This document shows, in pieces, positions 27,787 to 33,911 of a stretch of DNA of 38,457 nt. The notes beneath the pieces were generated by a model that had not been told where the DNA came from, did not search any database, and saw only the letters and a program-made list of their open reading frames with translations. This DNA is from a virus, in IMG/VR virus record IMGVR_UViG_3300025286_000049, positions 1 to 38,457 of that record; one strand, given 5' to 3'. Made by a program: the position numbers and the translations under genes. Numbering within the stretch: position 1 is the first letter of the stretch; every line of letters starts with the position of its first letter.

Positions 27787-28599
27787 CTAGCTACCTATGC
27801 CAATCATTGTGCCGTTCTGGTTTTCGACTGCTACCACGAACCCGCTCTTGTCGTGCTTTGCGGCACCCTTGGCTCTGAGCCCTGCCACAACCCCGGGTGC
27901 ATCCAGGAATCGCATATCATCCGAATCGGCGTCGATCACTGGTATCGCACGGCGTAGCTTGTGGCTCAGGAATGATTCTGGTAGCGCTTCACCCTTGGCG
28001 GTATCGAATACGACTGCAATGTTCTTACCAGATTCCAACCAGCCATTTGCACGATAACGATTAGCCGCTGTTTCGGCGTATGAGAATGTTAGGTGGTAAT
28101 TTGCGGGTGCAGTGGAGCGCACTGATATCGGAGCCTTGGTGTAGTCATAGAAAATCACGTCATGGTACTTGGCGAACAATTCCGGATATACCTTCTCCCA
28201 GACGATATCGGTCGTGCCGTTCAACCTCACGGCAGCTTTCATGCCTTGGCGGAGCGCCTTAGCTCTGAGCGCGCCAACCTCGGTGTCGAGTTTAGCCTTG
28301 AACGCTGGTCGGCGTTTCATGAACATTTCCGTGCGCCATATCATTGCCTTGGATACTGTGGTTTTCGCCCAATCGAATTCACGACTTGCCAAGGCATTAG
28401 CGCCTTGGTTCATTCTTCCGGAACCGATGCCAAGGCAAACCGCTCTACAGCCGTCAGTCGCCCATGGGCAGAGGTTGCCAAGGCCACCGCTATCGGATGG
28501 TGCCAGATACATCACGGCGTTCAAGATTGGCTCCGATAGTGCCGCCCCGACTGCGTTTGATTTGTCCAGCTTGTAGCTTGTACCGAGGAGGTTCGTCAT
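27787..28599 (-). CDS. Gp88-like phage protein
   Basis: A 270-residue protein. It shows the marks of the mycobacteriophage Gp88-type family: YLAPSDSGGLGNLCPWATDG (31-50) continuing into CRAVCL, giving Cys44, Cys51 and Cys55; RLNGTTDIVWE (about 124-134); a VIFYDYTK segment; NYHLTFSYAE; and a late PVIDADSDDMRFLDAPG, then VVAGLRAKGAAKHDKSGFVV. Family function is unknown. The three close cysteines could hold a metal or iron-sulfur cluster, and the LTFS/FYDYTK core recalls a barrel enzyme, but that is inference. It is the largest gene at the promoter-proximal end of the leftward block. Confidence 0.75.
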   Translation of the reverse strand: MTNLLGTSYKLDKSNAVGAALSEPILNAVMYLAPSDSGGLGNLCPWATDGCRAVCLGIGSGRMNQGANALASREFDWAKTTVSKAMIWRTEMFMKRRPAFKAKLDTEVGALRAKALRQGMKAAVRLNGTTDIVWEKVYPELFAKYHDVIFYDYTKAPISVRSTAPANYHLTFSYAETAANRYRANGWLESGKNIAVVFDTAKGEALPESFLSHKLRRAIPVIDADSDDMRFLDAPGVVAGLRAKGAAKHDKSGFVVAVENQNGTMIGIGS

Positions 28600-28622
28600 C
28601 AGTGCTTTAGCTCCTTTACATC

Positions 28623-28648
28623 GATTAGCCCCGATGCTGGCACTTGTC
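28623..28648. repeat. Repeated leader element, copy D (diverged)
   Basis: GATTAGCCCCGATGCTGGCA then CTTGTC, about 24 bases upstream of the Gp88-like start. It shares TTAGCCC and GCTGGCRCTTRTG-type blocks with copies A and B. Confidence 0.5.
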
Positions 28649-28720
28649 AGTACGGACGTTCTGTTAACAGATCGATCGTAGCGAGGGTTTAGGTGGTCAA
28701 GTGGTGTCCATACACACTAT

Positions 28721-28740
28721 GAACCGCTATAACCGCTGTA
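28721..28740. repeat. Short tandem repeat AACCGCTAT/AACCGCTGT
   Basis: Two nine-base near-identical units lie between the Gp88-like gene and the ribbon-helix-helix gene. Direct repeats of this length can be an operator for ribbon-helix-helix dimers. Nothing else is visible in 28600-28747 apart from leader copy D and a CTGTTAACAG palindrome near 28660. Confidence 0.35.
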
Positions 28741-28747
28741 CGTCGAT

Positions 28748-28933
28748 TCAGCGATCTCGGAGGCTCTGCGTCTCGATCAACCACTCTACGTACTGCGACA
28801 CGCTGCCCTTATCGCTATCAGCGACCTTCTCGCGCAGCCTGTCGCGTGTCTCTACGGGCATCCTGACGCCTACCACAACAGTCTTCTGGCCAGTATGGTA
28901 CTGGCCGAGCCGTCTACTCTCAGTCTCAGTCAT
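28748..28933 (-). CDS. Ribbon-helix-helix regulator (61 aa)
   Basis: AAGGAGG lies six bases upstream of ATG 28933. After a polar lead the protein has KTVVVGVRMPVETRDRLREK (strand then helix A), a short turn, and GSVSQYVEWLIETQ (helix B), the standard Arc/MetJ/CopG fold. As the first gene of the leftward operon it is well placed to repress its own promoter and perhaps the overlapping late promoter in 28934-29342. Confidence 0.7.
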   Translation of the reverse strand: MTETESRRLGQYHTGQKTVVVGVRMPVETRDRLREKVADSDKGSVSQYVEWLIETQSLRDR

Positions 28934-29263
28934 GCATCGCCTCCTTAGGGTGATGTAAGTTTCTAGATGCCTCGTGGCACCCTCGTCGGGCCGGTCGATT
29001 CCGGCGACTCACTACGGACGGGCGCGCGCTACCGCTACCGTCCGTAACACAGTTAAGAGGTTTTGGTCTGTGTTGAATCTCAGGGTCCCAATCCCTGATT
29101 CCCCGTATCCGTGCCGCAGGGATCGCTAATCCCGTTATTGGTAACCGCCATTTTGGGGTTTGGGTTAAGGGCGTATGTCTGGCTGCCCGGTCCGTGTAGT
29201 GTTGGTGCTCTGTGCTTCTCCGTGCTCGCTTGTGTTTGGACGTGATTATGCGGGACAGAAGGA

Positions 29264-29292
29264 ACAGTACCATACTGATATAACTATGTCAA
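29264..29292 (-). promoter_or_regulatory. Leftward promoter (candidate)
   Basis: On the minus strand TTGACA (plus 29287-29292), a 17-base spacer, then TACTGT (plus 29264-29269). The -35 is perfect and the -10 is weak. The transcript would cover the structured region and the ribbon-helix-helix gene. It overlaps the rightward element at 29276-29284. Confidence 0.5.
29276..29284 (+). promoter_or_regulatory. Rightward extended -10 element (candidate)
   Basis: TGA-TATAAC at 29276-29284 has the TGN extension of -10 elements that work without a good -35. It lies 59 bases upstream of the small terminase ATG and overlaps the leftward promoter, so the two could exclude each other. Confidence 0.4.
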
Positions 29293-29342
29293 GGTGTATG
29301 ATTGTCTGGACACCAGAACGCCGATACCCGAGGAGTTAACTG

Positions 29343-29849
29343 ATGCCACGACCAATCACCATTAAGCAGGAGAGATTCGCCAGGGAGTACGTGAGCAACG
29401 GCGGCAATGCGAGCGCGGCTTATAGGGAAGCGTACTCGACTCAGAACATGGCGGAGACTACCGTTTGGCGCTCTGCCCATGAGACGCTACATAAGAGCAT
29501 AGTAGCCGCAAGGGTAGAGTCTCTACGCTCTGCTGCCCTGGAAGCTAGCGGCGTGAGCCCTGAGCAAGTTATAGCCATGCTCCAAGAGGATAGGCTTCAG
29601 GCTAAGGGCCTTCCCACACCACAGCTAGGCGTGGCTGTCAGGGTAGACGAATTGCTAGGCAAGACTGCGGGTATGTTCGGGGATAGGTTGGAAGTGGAGC
29701 TTTCGATCAGGGCGCTCGTCGCCCACCTGGATGGTATGGACGATGGCGACGTGGCCAGGCTGGCCGGGGGGGTCAAGCCTGGGAGCTTAGGCGATGGGAG
29801 CCAGGGTGACCAGGATTCAACAGAGAGCGACGGAAACGACGTCTGGTAG
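29343..29849 (+). CDS. terS: Terminase small subunit
   Basis: A 168-residue protein. The N-terminal half is the helix-turn-helix of Terminase_2-type subunits: ITIKQERFAREYVSNGGNAS, AYREAYSTQNMAETTVWRSA and a following helix. The middle is helical with an LLGKTAGMFGDRL segment common in these proteins, and the end is a loose Gly/Asp/Ser tail. It recognises phage DNA and feeds the large subunit for packaging. GAGGAG upstream of the ATG. It is the first gene of the late block, about 570 bases ahead of the large subunit. Confidence 0.8.
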   Translation: MPRPITIKQERFAREYVSNGGNASAAYREAYSTQNMAETTVWRSAHETLHKSIVAARVESLRSAALEASGVSPEQVIAMLQEDRLQAKGLPTPQLGVAVRVDELLGKTAGMFGDRLEVELSIRALVAHLDGMDDGDVARLAGGVKPGSLGDGSQGDQDSTESDGNDVW

Positions 29850-30044
29850 GGGATTGGACGCCTTGCCTGGTAGGGACGCTGTGTGTGGCAGCTAGGGGCC
29901 TGCAAGGGTAGGCCACGGCGGTATCGGGGGAGCGCGATACGGACAGAGGAACGCGCGTCGGAGTCCCAGAGGTATCAGGGGACTCCTAAATCCCACAGAC
30001 AGAGTTTGGCTTATTTGGGAGTTTGGTTTCTTGGGAGGGGAGTT
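29850..30044. other. Short intergenic stretch after terS
   Basis: About 195 bases with no convincing gene, promoter or terminator. The sequence is G-rich on the plus strand towards its end, where GGGAGGGG serves the next gene. Confidence 0.4.
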
Positions 30045-30221
30045 ATGATACAGGGAGAGTTGGTGGAGTGTGATGAGTGTGGGATTGAGGGGACGGGGGA
30101 GGACATCGGGGTCTGTGGTGAGGAGTTGGGGGTTCCTGGCGTGAGTTATGTCTGTCAGGACATCATCTGTCCGGATTGTCGATCTGGTTCATCTCGGCTG
30201 GGAGGGGATGTGGAGCGGTGA
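30045..30221 (+). CDS. Small zinc-ribbon protein (58 aa)
   Basis: GGGAGGGG (30033-30040) lies four bases upstream of ATG 30045; a longer in-frame start at 29883 adds unsupported basic sequence. The protein is acidic and has two knuckles, ECDECG near residues 7-12 and ICPDCRSG near 43-50, giving one zinc site of the rubredoxin/zinc-ribbon style. Between terminase genes, a regulatory or assembly role is possible. HNH or homing nuclease is not supported. Confidence 0.6.
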   Translation: MIQGELVECDECGIEGTGEDIGVCGEELGVPGVSYVCQDIICPDCRSGSSRLGGDVER

Positions 30222-30263
30222 CCTGGTCTGGTGTTCCCGGGTGGTTTGGGGTGGGAAGAGTCA

Positions 30264-30302
30264 AGGACCTCGGCGGGTTCGGTTGGTACCCACCGAGGCC
30301 CT
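30264..30302 (+). other. Long imperfect hairpin upstream of terL
   Basis: CCTCGG and GGGT (30268-30278) pair with ACCC and CCGAGG (30288-30298) with an inner mismatch, and the stem extends by three more pairs on the outside. A second perfect 7-bp stem, CGATGCC with GGCATCG, follows at about 30314-30334. They lie in the leader of the large terminase and may tune its translation or mark a processing site. Confidence 0.5.
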
Positions 30303-30316
30303 GGCTCAGGAGGCGA

Positions 30317-30436
30317 TGCCATGTGGAGGCATCGGGTTGATTGTATCATATCCGGAGTTGTTAGGAGTTCTGTTTTGTGTTATTCCTGATATGGGAGTGA
30401 GAGGAGATGTGACCCGGTGGTTACGGGAACATTGAC
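30317..30436 (+). CDS. Possible leader peptide before terL (39 aa)
   Basis: ATG 30317 opens a 39-codon frame (GGIGLIVSYPELLGVLFCVI, then a charged end) that overlaps the large terminase start by 20 bases. AGGAGG lies only two bases upstream, which is too close; a second ATG five bases on, in another frame, is better spaced but gives only 22 residues. Either may be a leader frame for coupling or neither may be used. Confidence 0.25.
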
Positions 30437-31916
30437 GGCGGCACAGCGGGAGCAGTTGGGTTATGCGGCGGCGTACAAGGCTGCCTCGGGGAGTTTCGTC
30501 GAGTTCCTGGACTGGGTCTACATCATGGAGCCTCCCCAGCCCTTGCTCGGTCGGGAGGGGGGGAAGACGTTATTCGTCAAGTGGCCTCATCTGATGGAGT
30601 TCGCCCGTTTGTTGGAGAACGAGCGGTTGATCAACGTCCTGAAGGCCCGTCAGGTCGGGGTGTCGTGGACGATAAGTGCGTATGTGGTGTGGTTGTTCTT
30701 GTTCCGGAGCGGTGCCCAGGTCATGGAGTTGTCCAAGGGGGAGTTGGAAGCTCAGGACCTGTTGTCGAAGGCCAAGTTCATCTACAAGAATCTACCCCCG
30801 ATCTGGTTGGAGGTCATCGGGCAGGACAGTGGGGGGAGTTTCACCGTCAAGGGAGAGGCTGGTTCCCGGATAGTGGCGCTCCCTTCCACGGAGGATGCGG
30901 GTAGGGGGCCTGCCGTCACGCTCGTTGTCCAAGACGAGGCTGAGTTCCACAAGTACATGGACGCGAACTACCTCGCGGTGAAGCCGACCATCGACGCCGG
31001 GGGTCAGATGGTCATGGTCTCCACCGTCAACAAACGCAAGGCGGTCTCGCTGTTCAAGAACGTCTACCGGGGCTCTCCGGGGAACGGCTGGGTCACGTTC
31101 TTCATCCCGTGGACCTCCCGACCGGGACGTGACGAGGAGTGGTATCGGAGGACCAAAGAGGAGGCCGGAGACCTCCCCGAGGCCCAGGAGATGGGTATCG
31201 ACCTGTACATGGAGCAGGAGTACCCGAGGAGCGCCGACGAGGCCCTGGCCCCCGCACGCGCTCTGTCGGTGTTCGACCAGGACGTTCTCCGTCAGATGGA
31301 GCAGGACTGCAAGAAACCCGTGACGCGCAGGGGCCCCATCAACATCTATCAGAACCACCAGCACCGCAAACGCTACACAGCAGGCTCCGACACTGGCCAC
31401 GGGGTGGGACGGGACTACTCCGTGACGGTGGTCCTAGACCGGGACACGGGATATGTCGTGGCGGACATAATGTCCAACTCGATACAGCCGGACGACTTCA
31501 CCTACCAGTCGATCGGTATGCTGGCAGAGTACGGGAACCCCGTGTGGGCGATAGAGGACAACGAGTGGGGGAAGACCGTCATAGACGCCGCCCAGGACGC
31601 CCGTTACCCCCGTCTGTTCAAGCAGAAGACCCGCAGGGGCTCCGAGGTGGTCGGGTTCCACACGGACGGCAGGAGCCGCCCGATACTCTGGAACGACCTG
31701 CGAGAGGCCATCGACAACCACCACGTAATGATCCCCAACAAGGCCGGTCTGTCCCAGTTCTACTCGGTGATCTACGATCCGAACAAGGGGGACCGACCGC
31801 AGGCGATGGAGGGTGCCCACGACGACTACCCGATGGCCCTGGGAGTTGCATGGCAGGCGCGTGGCAGGGCGCACTCCCCTTCGAGAGAGTCGGTACTCAT
31901 GCCCGCTATATGGTGA
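30417..31916 (+). CDS. terL: Terminase large subunit
   Basis: A 499-residue protein with GTG start and GAGGAGA nine bases upstream. The ATPase domain has the Walker A-like KARQVGVSW (76-84), a Walker B TLVVQDEAEF (168-177) with Asp173/Glu174, and the coupling motif VMVSTVN (199-205). The nuclease domain has Asp325 in AGSDTGHGVGRDYS, Glu380 in VWAIEDNEWG and Asp470 in EGAHDDYPMA, the usual RNase H-like acidic triad. It cuts concatemers and pumps DNA through the portal into the procapsid. All parts are present and the length is normal. Confidence 0.9.
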   Translation: MVTGTLTAAQREQLGYAAAYKAASGSFVEFLDWVYIMEPPQPLLGREGGKTLFVKWPHLMEFARLLENERLINVLKARQVGVSWTISAYVVWLFLFRSGAQVMELSKGELEAQDLLSKAKFIYKNLPPIWLEVIGQDSGGSFTVKGEAGSRIVALPSTEDAGRGPAVTLVVQDEAEFHKYMDANYLAVKPTIDAGGQMVMVSTVNKRKAVSLFKNVYRGSPGNGWVTFFIPWTSRPGRDEEWYRRTKEEAGDLPEAQEMGIDLYMEQEYPRSADEALAPARALSVFDQDVLRQMEQDCKKPVTRRGPINIYQNHQHRKRYTAGSDTGHGVGRDYSVTVVLDRDTGYVVADIMSNSIQPDDFTYQSIGMLAEYGNPVWAIEDNEWGKTVIDAAQDARYPRLFKQKTRRGSEVVGFHTDGRSRPILWNDLREAIDNHHVMIPNKAGLSQFYSVIYDPNKGDRPQAMEGAHDDYPMALGVAWQARGRAHSPSRESVLMPAIW

Positions 31917-31926
31917 ACAGGGAATA

Positions 31927-33702
31927 ATGGATATCAAACAGATGCCTGACGAGAAGCGTGTCGCAGACGCGATAGGGTACTACCATCGGATGTGGCAACA
32001 GGCCCACGACCAGTGGGCGGACTACGACTCCTTCTACCAGTTGGAGTTCGATGTCTGGGACGAACGTCAGTTCAGAGACCGTCCCTCCTACCGTCGATCG
32101 AGGCCCCGGAACCTGGTGGACCACGCCGTGGACACCCAGATGATCTACCACCCCAACGTCAAACGAGACACGGTGGGAGAAGCGGGGGATGCCCAGGAGA
32201 GGACCGACCGTCTCCGGGACGGACTCGCAGCGGTCATACGGGAGTCGTCTCTCAGGGAGATGTCCCTCCCCTGGAGGATGGCGGCGAAGTACCTGACCCA
32301 CTACGGGTACTTCGTGTTCGAGGCCCCGATACTGGATGGACGTCTGATGCAGGACCGGATAGACGCCCGCAAACGCATGAGGAACGAGACCGACGAGGAG
32401 TTCGAGAATCGCCAGAGAGATACCAAGGCATCGTTCTGGAACCCCATCAGGATAAACGTCCCACATCCGACCAGTGTTCTCATGGATGTCTGTGAGAGGG
32501 ACCCGGACGAGGCGATAAAGATAGAGGCCATGCCCGCATACCGGGTATTAGAACTCAGTGAGTACAAGAAGAAGAGCAGGAAGAACTCGGAGGTGTACCG
32601 GCTCAAGAACCAGGACCCCTCTTCTCCCGTGATAGTCCAGCATTACTGGTCCCGGTACTGGCACGCCGTCAGGGCCGCGAGCGGAGAGCATGGCTCCGAG
32701 CCACAGATGCTGTACGTCGAGAAGAACGGTATGCGTATGCTGCCCTTCTTGCACACGTTGGCGGGATTCGGGATGGAGCCTGTCAACGGCACCGGCAATC
32801 CCCGGCACAGCGCCGTGGGTATACTCCACGGGGTACGGGACAGCCTTCGTGCCCAGTCCCAGGGAGACAGCGCCAAGCACAACCTGCTGATGCGTAAGAG
32901 CTTCGTGGGCATGAGGACCTCCGGCAGCCCCGAGGAGCTTCGGGACCAGCTACGGGGCGGCATAGCCCAGGCCGAGGAGGGTGAGATAGGGATACTGCCC
33001 ACACCCGACGTTGACCGCGCCATGTTCGAGATCGGCAGGGAGCAGGCCGAGGACATCGAGGAGGGCACCTACTCCCGCAGCCTGGGCGGCGTGAGGATAC
33101 CGGGTGTGACCACAGTGGGTCAGCAGGCAGCGATACAGACCGCAGCGGGGAAGAAGTTCGTGGAGACCGTGACCCAGATAACCCACCTGTCGTCCGAGAT
33201 AGGCAGGCGCATCCTCAGACTAGTGGACACCTCCCCGACCCTGTCCGAGGGCATCGGGGCCTACGGCCACGTCATACGTCGCAGCGACATACAGGGCAAC
33301 TACAACGTGGACATCATGTTCGAGGACATAGACCCGGTCATAAAGCTCCAGCAGCAAGAGGTGGATATGCGCCAGGTCCAACTGAACCTAATGAGCCATG
33401 AGACGTATCTCGACAGACACGCGCAGGGTACGGTCTCGGAGGAGATGGACCGGCTCTACGAGGACGAGGTGATGCAGAACCCGAATCTCCGTGCGGAACT
33501 CGCCCGTCAGGCAGCGCGTAGGCTGGGTCTGGGAGAGGAGTACGGCAGTGCTCTGGGCCAGCAGGCAGAGCAACTCAATGCGGACGGTCGCAGGACCGCG
33601 TTCACCAGGGGGCCCGAGAGGGGTAGCACCGAGAACCTGAGAGACCTGCCGCAGGGCATCACCCCCGACGTTCCGACGCCCCCCAGGGGCGGGATGGTCT
33701 GA
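31927..33702 (+). CDS. Portal protein
   Basis: A 591-residue protein. ATG 31927 is chosen because it follows the terminase stop by ten bases with AGGGA in front; an ATG at 31813 would read inside terL. The sequence has the portal layout: helical start (VADAIGYYHRMWQQAHDQWA), RPRNLVDHAVDTQMIY, a wing region with VPHPTSVLMD, then the stem/crown part with GVRDSLRAQSQGD, VGQQAAIQTAAGKKF and a long helical C-terminus. Portals form the dodecameric gate at one capsid vertex for packaging and ejection. Gene order terL-portal and size support the call. Confidence 0.8.
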   Translation: MDIKQMPDEKRVADAIGYYHRMWQQAHDQWADYDSFYQLEFDVWDERQFRDRPSYRRSRPRNLVDHAVDTQMIYHPNVKRDTVGEAGDAQERTDRLRDGLAAVIRESSLREMSLPWRMAAKYLTHYGYFVFEAPILDGRLMQDRIDARKRMRNETDEEFENRQRDTKASFWNPIRINVPHPTSVLMDVCERDPDEAIKIEAMPAYRVLELSEYKKKSRKNSEVYRLKNQDPSSPVIVQHYWSRYWHAVRAASGEHGSEPQMLYVEKNGMRMLPFLHTLAGFGMEPVNGTGNPRHSAVGILHGVRDSLRAQSQGDSAKHNLLMRKSFVGMRTSGSPEELRDQLRGGIAQAEEGEIGILPTPDVDRAMFEIGREQAEDIEEGTYSRSLGGVRIPGVTTVGQQAAIQTAAGKKFVETVTQITHLSSEIGRRILRLVDTSPTLSEGIGAYGHVIRRSDIQGNYNVDIMFEDIDPVIKLQQQEVDMRQVQLNLMSHETYLDRHAQGTVSEEMDRLYEDEVMQNPNLRAELARQAARRLGLGEEYGSALGQQAEQLNADGRRTAFTRGPERGSTENLRDLPQGITPDVPTPPRGGMV

Positions 33703-33908
33703 TGGCAAGACGAAGTAATGTCGGGAACCGAATAATCAGACGGATCATATCGAAACATATGATGATGAAGAACCGGGCAGACCGGGAAGAGGGAAGGGTC
33801 GAGACGATGAACACCTCCGGTCACTTCCGAGGCGGTCCCCGGAGCGAAGCGCAGAAGATGTTGAGCAAGTACGGCATCAGGATGAGCGATCTCAGGTTCC
33901 GAGGGTAA
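33702..33908 (+). CDS. Small basic protein after portal (68 aa)
   Basis: Unrecognised. The start overlaps the portal stop (TGATG). Strongly basic N-terminal half (RRSNVGNRIIRRIISKHMMM) and a Gly/Arg-rich end. Its size, charge and coupling to the portal suggest a head-associated or DNA-binding virion component. It ends three bases before the 891-residue gene. Confidence 0.55.
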   Translation: MARRSNVGNRIIRRIISKHMMMKNRADREEGRVETMNTSGHFRGGPRSEAQKMLSKYGIRMSDLRFRG

Positions 33909-33911
33909 ATC

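Larger units (their letters stand above)
28934..29342. other. Structured divergent intergenic region (409 bases)
   Basis: No convincing gene. It holds a chain of inverted repeats: ACGGACGG/CCGTCCGT across about 29015-29046, AACACAG/CTGTGTT across about 29047-29075, a GAATC-CAGGG/CCCTGATTC pair next to it, and GGGAT/ATCCC near 29118-29132. The right third is plainer and holds the promoter elements given below. Left side feeds the leftward early operon, right side the terminase-led late operon. It may be an origin, a packaging site, or a structured leader or small RNA. Confidence 0.55.

Noticed and set aside
26985-28648. CRISPR array
   Set aside because: The repeated elements are diverged, far apart and each tied to a gene leader, without regular spacers.
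28926-29273. A 115-codon minus-strand frame across the divergent control region
   Set aside because: It reads through the strong inverted repeats and the promoter elements, has no ribosome binding site and no recognisable sequence.
31139-31927. A 262-codon plus-strand frame inside terL
   Set aside because: Gly/Arg/Pro-rich composition typical of a shifted GC-rich gene; no start signal; terL is intact in its own frame.
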